A stretch of DNA of 64,000 nucleotides from Vicinamibacterales bacterium (GTDB lineage Bacteria; Acidobacteriota; Vicinamibacteria; Vicinamibacterales; 2-12-FULL-66-21). The stretch spans positions 1 to 64,000 of the forward strand of contig DASXLB010000006.1 of assembly GCA_036496585.1 (NCBI GenBank). The letters are read 5' to 3'. Made by a program: the position numbers and the translations under genes. Below the pieces are notes generated by a model, which was not told where the DNA came from, did no database searches, and saw nothing but the letters and a program-made list of their open reading frames with translations. Each line of letters begins with the position of its first letter. The stretch's first letter is position 1. Shown in pieces: positions 26,524 to 34,154 of the stretch.

Positions 26524-28251
26524 CTACCTCTTCACCGTGGCCATCGACTCGGCAAGCACCGCTTCGACGTCGGCGGCCGTGGCGGCCTTGAGCGCGCGGC
26601 CGGCCAGCCGGACGGTGTCGGCCACGCGGAGGCCGCGGACGACCTGCTTGGCCATCGGAATCGCTGCCGCCGTCATGCTGAATTCGCGCAGGCCGAGCCC
26701 GATGAGGAGCGGCAGCAGCGCCGGGTCGGCCGCCATCTCGCCGCAGACCGAGACGGGGACGCCCCGCCGGGCGGCGCCCTTGGCCACCTGGCGCAGCACG
26801 CGCAGGATCGCCGGATGCAGCGGCTCGTACATCCGCGACACGCGGTCGTCGGTGCGGTCGACGGCCAGCGTGTACTGGATCAGATCGTTGGTGCCGATGC
26901 TGACGAAGTCGGCTTCGGCAGCCAGCAGATCGATCGTCAGCGCCGCCGAGGGCACCTCGATCATGACGCCCAGGGGTAGGTGCGGCACGCTCGTGCCGCG
27001 CGACCGCAGCGTCTCGGCCGCCTGCACGACCGCGGCGCGCGCGGCGCGCAGTTCCTCGACGCCGGTCACGAACGGGAACATCACGCGCAGCGGACCGTGC
27101 GCGGCGGCACGCAGCAGCGCGCGCAGCTGTGTCTGGAACACGTCGTCAAACGCGAGGCTCAGCCGCAGGCCGCGCAGTCCCAGCGGCGCGCGCGCCGTCT
27201 CGCCGGCCGCCGACAGCCCGAGCTGCGATTCGCTCACGTCGAAGGTGCGGACGGTGACCCGGCCGCCGGCCATCGCCTCAATCAGCCGGCGATAGACCCG
27301 GTATTGCGCGTCCTCGTCGAGGCCGGCGGCGAGCGCCCCGGCGAGCAGGAACTCGGAGCGGTAGAGCCCGATGCCTTCGGCGCCGCGCTCGCGCGCGCGG
27401 GTCGCCTCTTCGGGGAGCTCGACGTTCGCCTCGATGCGGATGACGGTGCCGTCGGCGGTGACCGCCGGCAGCGCCGCGTACTCGTCGAGCGATCGCTCGT
27501 CGGCGCGGCGCTTGCGGGAGCGCGCCTCGAGATCGGCGAGCACGTCCGCCGGGGGATCGACGAGCACGACGCCCGACGATCCGTCGACTGCGACGATCGC
27601 TCCAGGCGGCACCACGCCGCTCGCGTGGCGCAGGCCGGCCACCGCCGGCACGTGGATCGATCGCGCCAGGATTGCGGCGTGATAGGTCCAGCTGCCCGCG
27701 TCGGTGACGAGCGCGGCGAGCCGATCGAGATCGAGCTGGGCGATGAGCGACGGGCTCAACTCGTCGGCGATCAGGACCAGCGGCCCCTCGACGTCGCGGA
27801 ACAGCTCGAGTGCGCTGCCGTTCGAGGTCAGGTTCATGACCAGCCGCCCGACCACGTCGGCCACGTCCCCCTTGCGTTCGCGCAGATAGGGATCGTCGAT
27901 GCGGTCGAAGAGCGCCGACACTTCTTCGAGGGCGCGCTGCAGGGCGGATTCGGCATTGAGCCGATCCTGCCGCACGATCGCGGCGGCGCGATCGACCAGC
28001 ATCGGATCGTCGAGCATGAGCAGCTGCGCGTCGAAGAGGTAGGCGTGCTCGCTGCCTGCGGCGGTGGCGATCCTGTTCTGGATCTGCTGGATCTGGATCC
28101 GCGACTGCGCGCGCGCCGCGTCGAGCCGCGCCAGTTCGCTGCCGACCCGCCGTTCGGCGACGCGGAAGCGCAGGGTCGGAATCGCGCGGCTGACCACGAG
28201 CGCGCGGCCGATGCCGATTCCCGGAGACACGCCGAGGCCGGTCAGCTTCAC
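26524..28251 (-). CDS. ptsI: Phosphoenolpyruvate-protein phosphotransferase (PTS enzyme I)
   Basis: A GTG overlapping the HPr stop (GTGA) gives 575 aa, the EI norm. The N-terminal HPr-binding and phosphohistidine domain holds H191 in GSWTYHAAILARS; the usual motif is GGRTSHTAIMAR, so the flanking residues are altered. The C-terminal PEP-binding TIM barrel shows GIGLYRSEFLL, VMFPFVTGVEEL, MIEVPSAA, IGTNDLIQYTLAVDR and VCGEMAADP. EI transfers phosphate from PEP to HPr. No GAF domain precedes it, unlike EI-Ntr. With HPr and a mannose-type EIIA adjacent but no EIIB or EIIC, a regulatory PTS is likely. Confidence 0.95.
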   Translation of the reverse strand: MKLTGLGVSPGIGIGRALVVSRAIPTLRFRVAERRVGSELARLDAARAQSRIQIQQIQNRIATAAGSEHAYLFDAQLLMLDDPMLVDRAAAIVRQDRLNAESALQRALEEVSALFDRIDDPYLRERKGDVADVVGRLVMNLTSNGSALELFRDVEGPLVLIADELSPSLIAQLDLDRLAALVTDAGSWTYHAAILARSIHVPAVAGLRHASGVVPPGAIVAVDGSSGVVLVDPPADVLADLEARSRKRRADERSLDEYAALPAVTADGTVIRIEANVELPEEATRARERGAEGIGLYRSEFLLAGALAAGLDEDAQYRVYRRLIEAMAGGRVTVRTFDVSESQLGLSAAGETARAPLGLRGLRLSLAFDDVFQTQLRALLRAAAHGPLRVMFPFVTGVEELRAARAAVVQAAETLRSRGTSVPHLPLGVMIEVPSAALTIDLLAAEADFVSIGTNDLIQYTLAVDRTDDRVSRMYEPLHPAILRVLRQVAKGAARRGVPVSVCGEMAADPALLPLLIGLGLREFSMTAAAIPMAKQVVRGLRVADTVRLAGRALKAATAADVEAVLAESMATVKR

Positions 28252-28544
28252 GCCGGCCCGCCCTGCGCCCCGTCCAAGGGCACGTCGTCGAATCCGCGCT
28301 CGACGAGCGCGCAGAGCGCGGCGATCGCGTCGGCCTCGTCCGGGCCGTCCGCCGAGATGCGGATGGCGCTCCCCTGCGCCGCGGCCAGCAGCAGCAGCCC
28401 CATGATGCTCTTGCCGTCGACCTCGCGGTCGCCGCGCGCGACCCGGATGTGCGAGGCGAAGCCGCCCGCGGTGTGCACGAACTTCGCCGCGGCCCTCGCG
28501 TGCAATCCGAGCGCGTTCGAGATCGACAGCTGGCACGTCTGCAT
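28248..28544 (-). CDS. ptsH: Phosphocarrier protein HPr
   Basis: The 98-aa protein has the EI-dependent phosphorylation site H15 in LGLHARAAAKF and the regulatory Ser46 in DGKSIMGLLLLAA, which is the target of HprK/P. An HprK gene lies about 2 kb upstream in the same direction, so both phosphorylation modes should operate. A C-terminal extension of about ten residues (ending DGAQGGPA) exceeds the E. coli HPr length. Its start overlaps the EIIA stop (TAATG) and its stop overlaps the EI start, which predicts coupled translation. Confidence 0.96.
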   Translation of the reverse strand: MQTCQLSISNALGLHARAAAKFVHTAGGFASHIRVARGDREVDGKSIMGLLLLAAAQGSAIRISADGPDEADAIAALCALVERGFDDVPLDGAQGGPA

Positions 28545-28975
28545 TACGTCTTCTCGCCGCGAATCAGGTCCGACGCAACCCAGATGGCGTTGCGCCCCTG
28601 CTCGCGGATGTCGCGGGCGAGGGTCAGCAGATCCGTGTCCTTCAGCGGCCGCGCCAGCTTCATCAGCATCGCCAGGTTCAGGCCGGTAATCACTTCGACC
28701 TTGTCGGTGTCGAGGAAGGTGACGCCGAGATTCGCGGGCGTGCCGCCGAACATGTCGGTGAGTACGAGAACGCCGGCCGGGCCGCCGGCGGCCGACGCCT
28801 TCTCACGCACGCGCTCGATCGCCTTGCCGATCTCGTTGCGCGCCTGGTCGACGTCGTCGTGCCAGCCGATCGATACGGCGGCGAAGTGCGGCAGATCGCC
28901 GACGATCATCTCCGCCGCGTTCAGCAGCTCCGCCGCGAGCTGGCCGTGGGTGACGACGACGACTCCGACGCGCAT
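28544..28975 (-). CDS. PTS mannose-type EIIA component
   Basis: The ATG at 28975 gives 143 aa beginning MRVGVVVVTHG. This places the phosphorylated His at position 10, as in E. coli ManX; an upstream TTG is less likely. The EIIA-Man fold is supported by AAEMIVGDLPHF, VLVLTDMFGGTPANLG and VEVITGLNLAMLMKLA. EIIA-Man takes phosphate from HPr and usually passes it to EIIB. No EIIB, EIIC or EIID is present here, so it may regulate other proteins. Directly upstream is the 414-base inverted GGTGCC array that separates it from rapZ. Confidence 0.93.
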   Translation of the reverse strand: MRVGVVVVTHGQLAAELLNAAEMIVGDLPHFAAVSIGWHDDVDQARNEIGKAIERVREKASAAGGPAGVLVLTDMFGGTPANLGVTFLDTDKVEVITGLNLAMLMKLARPLKDTDLLTLARDIREQGRNAIWVASDLIRGEKT

Positions 28976-28987
28976 GGTCGGAGTCAA

Positions 28988-29401
28988 GCGGGGGGAGTTC
29001 CTGTCGGTGCCAAAGGTGCTAACGGCGCCAAAGGTGCAAAAGGTGCCGGTGCGAAGGGTGCCAGGGGTGCCAAGGGTGCTGGTGCCAAGGGTGCGAACAC
29101 AGAGAAGGAGCCTTCTGACGTCAAGGCAGCCGACGTCGCCGGCGGTGTCAACACTGCCTCGCCCGCGAGCTGGACTCTGCGCCGAGGCGCGCTCGATCCG
29201 ATCAGCACGCTCTCTCCTGCGCCGTCCGCCCGCTTCGCACCCTCTGCACCAGCACTCTTCGCACCCTCTGCAGCAGCACCCTTCGCACCAGCACCCTTCG
29301 CACCCTTCGCACCAGCACCCTTCGCACCCTGAGCACCTTTCGCACCAGCACCCTTAGCACCTTTGGCACCCTTAGCACCCTTGGCACCGACAGCGGAGCC
29401 T
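28988..29401. repeat. Inverted 9/6-bp array, GGTGCNAAR / YTTNGCACC arms
   Basis: Between rapZ and the EIIA gene lie two opposed repeat arms. The left (29006-29098) has 11 units, nine of 9 bp (GGTGCCAAA-like) and two of 6 bp (GGTGCC/T). The right (29233-29388) has 19 units of the complementary form (CTTCGCACC, AGCACC). About 134 bases of ordinary sequence separate them. All unit lengths are multiples of three; variation is concentrated at unit positions 6 and 9. Both strands can be read as Gly-Ala-Lys repeats in the GGTGCC-oriented arm, but no start or ribosome site supports a gene. Confidence 0.9.
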
Positions 29402-30325
29402 CTATTCGATCGCAATATCCCTATGCCTGACCCTGCTCTGAACTCCCTTGAGCCCGCTCAGCCCCTTCTTGATCGCCTCCGCCACCATCACCGACCTGTG
29501 GCGTCCGCCCGTGCAGCCGATCCCGACCGTCAGATACGACTTTCCTTCCGCGACGTACTGCGGGATCAGGAACCGCAACAGGTTCAGCGTGTGCTCGAGG
29601 AACTCGTGCGTCGCCGACGACTTGTCGAGAAACAGCCGGACCTCCCGGTCGCGTCCGGTGTGCGGGCGCAGCGCGGGGACGAAATGCGGGTTGGGCAGGA
29701 AGCGGACGTCGAAGAGCAGATCCGAATCGACCGGAATGCCGTGCTTGAACCCAAAGCTGAGCACCGTCACGACCAGTTGCGCGCCTGGCGAGCGGCCGGT
29801 CTCGACGTTGCGGAACGCGTGCCGCAGCTCGTGCACCGTCATCGCGGAGGTGTCGACCACGTGATCGGCGAGACGGCGCAGCGGCTTCATCCGCTCCCGT
29901 TCCTCGCGGATCCCTTCGATCGCCGACCGATCGGGGGCCAGCGGGTGCGGCCGGCGCGTCTCGCTGAACCGGCGCACCAGCACTGCGTCCTGGGCGTCGA
30001 GAAAAATGAGCACCGGATTCAGGAGGCGCATGCCGCGGAGCCGCCGCAGCACTTTCGGCAGTTCGTCGAGCATCTTCCCCTCCCGCGCATCGACAACCAC
30101 GGCGGCGCGTCCGATGTCGCTGCCAGCGCGCAGCGTCAGCTCGGCGAGCATCGGCAGCAGCCCGACTGGCAGGTTGTCGACGCAGAAGTAGCCGAGATCC
30201 TCGAGTGCGCGGATCGCCTGCGACTTGCCCGACCCGGACAGCCCGGTCAGGACCACGAACCGCGAAGCAACTGCCGTGCGGGCGGCGCGGCGCGCCGCGT
30301 GTCTCCGTTCCTTCACCTGCACCAC
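29402..30325 (-). CDS. rapZ: RNase adapter protein RapZ (YvcJ family)
   Basis: This 307-aa protein has an N-terminal P-loop, GLSGSGKS at residues 28-35, then LGYFCVDNLPVGLL, FLDAQDAVLVRRFSETRRPH and the C-terminal FGFKHGIPVDSDLLFDVRFL and GCTGGRHRSV motifs of the RapZ/YvcJ family. In E. coli RapZ binds GlmZ/GlmY RNAs and RNase E and senses glucosamine-6-phosphate; in other phyla it is a nucleotide-binding regulator of less clear role. It is seven bases downstream of hprK. The first 20 residues are a basic extension (RRHAARRAAR) not needed for the fold. Confidence 0.95.
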   Translation of the reverse strand: MVQVKERRHAARRAARTAVASRFVVLTGLSGSGKSQAIRALEDLGYFCVDNLPVGLLPMLAELTLRAGSDIGRAAVVVDAREGKMLDELPKVLRRLRGMRLLNPVLIFLDAQDAVLVRRFSETRRPHPLAPDRSAIEGIREERERMKPLRRLADHVVDTSAMTVHELRHAFRNVETGRSPGAQLVVTVLSFGFKHGIPVDSDLLFDVRFLPNPHFVPALRPHTGRDREVRLFLDKSSATHEFLEHTLNLLRFLIPQYVAEGKSYLTVGIGCTGGRHRSVMVAEAIKKGLSGLKGVQSRVRHRDIAIE

Positions 30326-30332
30326 CGTCGCA

Positions 30333-31307
30333 CTAGATGTCCTCTCCGAAATCGATGTCGACGTGTTCGCGGGCGCGCGCCAGCTCTGCGTCGAGCCTGT
30401 CGGTCAGCCGCCGCGCCGAGTTCAACCCGCCGTTGCGCAGCAACTGGTTCCGCGCCGCCACTTCCACCAGGATCGCGAGATTCCGCCCGGGCGCGACGGG
30501 CATCCGGATCATCGGGACGCGGATGCCGAGCGTCTCGTAGTGCGCCTCGTCGAGCCCGAGCCGATCGTATTCGCGGGCCGGATCCCAGCGTTCGAGCTGG
30601 ACGACCAGTTCGATGCGCTTCGAGCTCCGCGTCGAGGCGACGCCGAACAGGTCCTGCACGTTGATCAGCCCGAGGCCGCGGATTTCCATGTGATGGCGCG
30701 TCAGCTCCGGGCAGCTGCCGATCAGGAAGGATTCCGCCCGCGCCCGCAGCTCGACGGCGTCGTCGGCGACGAGGCGATGGCCGCGGACGACGAGATCGAG
30801 CGCGCACTCGCTCTTGCCGATGCCGCTCTCCCCCACGATCAGCGCGCCGAGGCCGAGGATGTCCATCAGCACGCCGTGCACGACGGCGCGCGCTGCCAGA
30901 TACGCATCGAGCGCGGCCGACAGCCGCGCCATGACGATCGGCGTGGCCCCGCGCGAGCGCAACAGCGGCAGTCCGACGCGGTCCGCCTCGGCGGCGAGCT
31001 CCGGCGGCGGCGCGAACCCCGCGGTGACGACCAGGCAGGGAATGTCGTGCGCGAACACACGGCCGACGACGTCCATGCGCTCCGCAGACGAGAGCGACTC
31101 GAGGAAGCGGATCTCGCTCTCGCCAAGGACGAGCACGCGTCCCTCGCGCAGGTACTGATCGAACCCCGAGAGGGCGAGACCGGTCTTCTGGGGATGAGGA
31201 TTGGTGATGCGGCGGTCGGCGCCGCTGCCGCCGGCCACCAGCTCCAGGCCGGCGCCGCTCGTTTCGGCAAGGTCGCGGAGGACGGTGGCGACAGAAACGC
31301 CGATCAT
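30333..31307 (-). CDS. hprK: HPr kinase/phosphorylase
   Basis: The 324-aa protein has the HprK N-terminal domain and a catalytic domain with H144 (VVHGVLMDI), Walker A GESGIGKS at residues 159-166 and the signature EIRGLGLINVQDLFG. It phosphorylates HPr on Ser46 with ATP or PPi and removes the phosphate with Pi. The matching Ser46 is present in the HPr gene 1.8 kb downstream. The genes between hprK and HPr (rapZ, EIIA) are in the same direction. Length is typical (about 310-330). Confidence 0.96.
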   Translation of the reverse strand: MIGVSVATVLRDLAETSGAGLELVAGGSGADRRITNPHPQKTGLALSGFDQYLREGRVLVLGESEIRFLESLSSAERMDVVGRVFAHDIPCLVVTAGFAPPPELAAEADRVGLPLLRSRGATPIVMARLSAALDAYLAARAVVHGVLMDILGLGALIVGESGIGKSECALDLVVRGHRLVADDAVELRARAESFLIGSCPELTRHHMEIRGLGLINVQDLFGVASTRSSKRIELVVQLERWDPAREYDRLGLDEAHYETLGIRVPMIRMPVAPGRNLAILVEVAARNQLLRNGGLNSARRLTDRLDAELARAREHVDIDFGEDI

Positions 31308-31349
31308 GCCCGATTGCCGACTGCGGAGTGCCGGTTCACGACGCTCGAC

Positions 31350-31880
31350 TCACTCTGGGTCGATGAGCGCGAAATTCCCATCCTTGCGGCGGTAAAGGAT
31401 GGTGACGCGGTCGCTGTCGGCGTCGCGGAACACCACGAACGCCTCGCTGCCGCTGTCGAGGCGCAGGACGGCGTCGTCGATCGACATCGGCTTGATCGGG
31501 TAGCGTCCGCGAACGATTCGAGGACCTGCGACGGCGTCGGCGCGGGCCGGTGCATCGCTCCGCTCGGCGCGGGCGCTGCGGTGACGGCCGTCGGTCCACT
31601 TCGACTTGAGCTTCTTCGCCTGCTGTTCGACCTTCTGCTGCGCCTGCCGGACGGCGAGCGGCCAGGTGTTGCCCCGCCCGACGCCGGTCAGCCGGTGATC
31701 GCCGCGCGCGTGCAGGAGGATCTCCACGATGTGGCGGTACTTCTCTTTGGTCAGGGTGACGGTGGCCGACACCGCGCGATCGTTGAGGATCCGTTCCAGC
31801 TTGGCGAGCGCCTGATCGACGAGCCGCCGCAGCGGCGGCGTGACCTCGACATGTCGCCCGGTGATGTTGTCTACGCGCAT
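31350..31880 (-). CDS. hpf: Ribosome hibernation promoting factor, long form
   Basis: The 176-aa protein has the N-terminal HPF/YfiA domain (MRVDNITGRHVEVTPPLRR; then VEILLHARGDHRLTGVG), a basic linker (about 95-120) and the C-terminal dimerisation domain of long HPFs (YPIKPMSIDDAVLRLDSG, then VVFRDADSDRVTILYRRKDG). Long HPF forms 100S ribosome dimers on its own in stationary phase. It sits between rpoN and hprK, as hpf follows rpoN in Proteobacteria. Confidence 0.95.
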   Translation of the reverse strand: MRVDNITGRHVEVTPPLRRLVDQALAKLERILNDRAVSATVTLTKEKYRHIVEILLHARGDHRLTGVGRGNTWPLAVRQAQQKVEQQAKKLKSKWTDGRHRSARAERSDAPARADAVAGPRIVRGRYPIKPMSIDDAVLRLDSGSEAFVVFRDADSDRVTILYRRKDGNFALIDPE

Positions 31881-31906
31881 GAGGGCGGCCAGTCGCCAGC
31901 GTCCGG

Positions 31907-33367
31907 CTAGTACAGCACCTTACGCTGGTTGGAGGTGGGGATCTTGAGCTCTTCGCGGTACTTGGCGATGGTGCGGCGGGCCAGCATCAGCCCTTCCTTC
32001 TGCAGGATGCTGACGATCTTCGAGTCGCTGAGCGGCTTGCGCGGGTCTTCGTTCTCGATGATCTTGCGGATCCGCTGCTTGATCGTCACCGACGACACGC
32101 TGTCGCCGTACGAGCTGCTGATGCCGCTGTGGAAGAAGTACTTCAGTTCGAACACGCCCTGCGGCGTGTGCATGTACTTGTTGTTGACGACGCGGCTGAC
32201 GGTCGACTCGTGCATGCCGATGTCGTTGGCCACGTCGCGCAGCACCAGCGGCCGCAGGTATTCGATGCCGTGATCGAGGAACTCGCGCTGGAAGTTGATG
32301 ATGCTGTTGGCGACCTTCTGGATCGTCTTCTGCCGCTGGTCGACCGACTTGATCAGCCACAGCGCCGAGCGGAACTTGTCCTTGACGTAGGCGCGCGTCT
32401 CATCGTTCGCCTGGGCGCTGCCGCCGTTCTTGTCGAGCAGCCGCCGGTAGGTCGGGCTGATGCGCAGCTGCGGCAGCCCTTCCTCGTTGAGCATCGCGAC
32501 GTACTGGTCCTCCAGCTTGACCACGTAGACGTCGGGGATGACGTACTGCGACTGCTGGGGGTTGTAGCGGCTGCCCGGCTTCGGATCGAGGTTGCGGATG
32601 ATCTCGATGTGCTCTTTGAGATCTTCGATCTGCAGCGCCATGCGCCGCGCGATCTCCGGCACCTGGTGGTTCTGCAGCAGCTTCAGGTGCTCGGTGACGA
32701 TCTTTTCGGTCGCCGTCCCCTCGAGGCCGAGGAACTTCAGCTGCAGCCAGAGGCACTCCTGCAGGTCGCGCGCCGCCACCCCGTGCGGGTCGAAGCCCTG
32801 CACATGCTGCAGCACGCGCTCGACATCCGAGACCGCCCAGTCCCCCATCGCGGCGATCTCCTCGACCGACGCGACCAGGTAGCCGTCGTCATCGAGGTTG
32901 CCGATGATCGCCGTGCCGATGTCGCGCACCCGATCGCCAAGGTCGTTCAGCTTGTCGTTCTCCGCTTCCATCGACAGCTGCCACATCAGGTGATCCGACA
33001 GCGAACCGGTCGACGACAGCGTGTTCTCGATGGGCGGGAGTTCTTTGACCTCGGAAGGGGTCCGCGACCGGTAGCCGTCGTCGAGATAGTCGCCGAAGAA
33101 GTACTCGTAGTCGGCGTCGTCCCACTGGTCGGTCTTCTCCGCCGAGGGCTTCTCGGCGTCGGCTTTCTCGTTCTGCGCCTGCTGCTCGGCCGGCTGCAAC
33201 TCCTCGGTCGGTACTTCTTCGAGGAGAGGGTTCTCGACCATTTCCTGGTTGAGCAGGTCGGCCAGCTCCAGCGTCGACATCGGCAGCAGCTTGATCGCCT
33301 GCTGGAGCGACGGCGTAAGGATGAGCTTCTGGACGAGTTTGGTATGAAGCTTCTGCGAGATCGCCAT
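31907..33367 (-). CDS. rpoN: RNA polymerase sigma-54 factor RpoN
   Basis: This 486-aa protein has the three expected regions. The N-terminal activator-binding segment is LVQKLILTPSLQQAIKLL. An acidic linker (about 58-105) follows. The core-binding domain (about 120-310) leads to the DNA-binding region with a helix-turn-helix (MHESTVSRVVNNKYMHTPQG) and the RpoN box ARRTIAKYREEL near the C-terminus. Sigma-54 needs AAA+ activators, none of which is complete in this window. It lies between lptB and hpf, the conserved proteobacterial order. A 9-bp inverted repeat precedes it. Confidence 0.96.
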   Translation of the reverse strand: MAISQKLHTKLVQKLILTPSLQQAIKLLPMSTLELADLLNQEMVENPLLEEVPTEELQPAEQQAQNEKADAEKPSAEKTDQWDDADYEYFFGDYLDDGYRSRTPSEVKELPPIENTLSSTGSLSDHLMWQLSMEAENDKLNDLGDRVRDIGTAIIGNLDDDGYLVASVEEIAAMGDWAVSDVERVLQHVQGFDPHGVAARDLQECLWLQLKFLGLEGTATEKIVTEHLKLLQNHQVPEIARRMALQIEDLKEHIEIIRNLDPKPGSRYNPQQSQYVIPDVYVVKLEDQYVAMLNEEGLPQLRISPTYRRLLDKNGGSAQANDETRAYVKDKFRSALWLIKSVDQRQKTIQKVANSIINFQREFLDHGIEYLRPLVLRDVANDIGMHESTVSRVVNNKYMHTPQGVFELKYFFHSGISSSYGDSVSSVTIKQRIRKIIENEDPRKPLSDSKIVSILQKEGLMLARRTIAKYREELKIPTSNQRKVLY

Positions 33368-33375
33368 TTGCGTTT

Positions 33376-33394
33376 GCCGGACTGACAGTCCGGC
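33376..33394. repeat. Palindrome GCCGGACTG-A-CAGTCCGGC
   Basis: A perfect 9-bp inverted repeat with a one-base centre lies in the 37-base gap between the lptB stop and the rpoN start, both on the minus strand. No U-run follows. It could attenuate read-through from lptB into rpoN, or belong to a dispersed palindrome family (compare the site at 39.2 kb). Confidence 0.6.
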
Positions 33395-33404
33395 CTACTT
33401 GATT

Positions 33405-34130
33405 CTAGTCCAACCGGAAGTCGGCTCCGAGGTAAATGCGCTTCACATCTTCGTCGTCGGCAAGGCTTTGCGGCGTTCCGCTCTTGAAAATCACCCCGTC
33501 GTGGACGATGTAGGCCCGATCGGTGATCTTCAGCGTTTCGCGCACGTTATGGTCGGTGATGAGGACCCCGATTCCCCGGTCCCGCAGGTGCGCGATGATC
33601 TTCTGGATGTCGGTGACCGCGATCGGGTCGATGCCGGCGAACGGCTCGTCCAGCAGCATGAACTTGGGAGACATGACGAGGGCCCGGGTGATTTCGGCCC
33701 GCCGGCGCTCGCCACCCGAGAGTGTGTAGGCCGGCGACTTGGCGAGCGGCGTCAGCCCCAGCTCCGCCAGCAGCTCCCTCAGTCGGGCCCGGCGCTCCGA
33801 GCCGCTGAGCCTGAGCGTTTCCAGGATGGCCATGATGTTCTGCTCGACCGTCAGCCCCCGGAAGATCGACGCCTCCTGCGGCAGGTAGCCGATGCCCTTG
33901 CGGGCCCGGATATACATCGGGTCGTCGGTGACGTCGGCGCCGTCGAGCAGCACGCGGCCGGTGTCCGGCGCCGTCAGGCCGACGACCATCGAGAACGTGG
34001 TCGTCTTGCCGGCGCCGTTGGCGCCAAGCAGCCCGACGACCTCGCCGGACTCGATCTCGATGTTGACGCCGCGGACGACCGTCCGGCCGCCGTAGGACTT
34101 CGTCAGTTCACGCGTGTGCAGCGTCGGCAT
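33405..34130 (-). CDS. lptB: Lipopolysaccharide export ABC transporter ATPase LptB
   Basis: The 241-aa ABC ATPase has Walker [10 protein letters not shown] at residues 36-44, Q-loop [10 protein letters not shown], signature [16 protein letters not shown], Walker [12 protein letters not shown] and H-loop [27 protein letters not shown] is typical of LptB. It powers LPS extraction through the LptF-LptG permease, here encoded as one chain about 20 kb away. It is directly downstream of the lptC/A-like gene. Length equals the family norm. Confidence 0.96.
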   Translation of the reverse strand: MPTLHTRELTKSYGGRTVVRGVNIEIESGEVVGLLGANGAGKTTTFSMVVGLTAPDTGRVLLDGADVTDDPMYIRARKGIGYLPQEASIFRGLTVEQNIMAILETLRLSGSERRARLRELLAELGLTPLAKSPAYTLSGGERRRAEITRALVMSPKFMLLDEPFAGIDPIAVTDIQKIIAHLRDRGIGVLITDHNVRETLKITDRAYIVHDGVIFKSGTPQSLADDEDVKRIYLGADFRLD

Positions 34131-34154
34131 TCAGGATTCATCATTGTGCCTGCG

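Noticed and set aside
28988..29401. CRISPR array
   Set aside because: Units are contiguous 6-9-bp repeats without spacers.
28984..29415. Collagen-like GAK-rich open frame on the minus strand (and a similar one on the plus strand)
   Set aside because: It begins inside the rapZ 3' end without a ribosome site, and both strands give equivalent low-complexity frames, as expected from an inverted array. Kept as a repeat and discussed as a finding.
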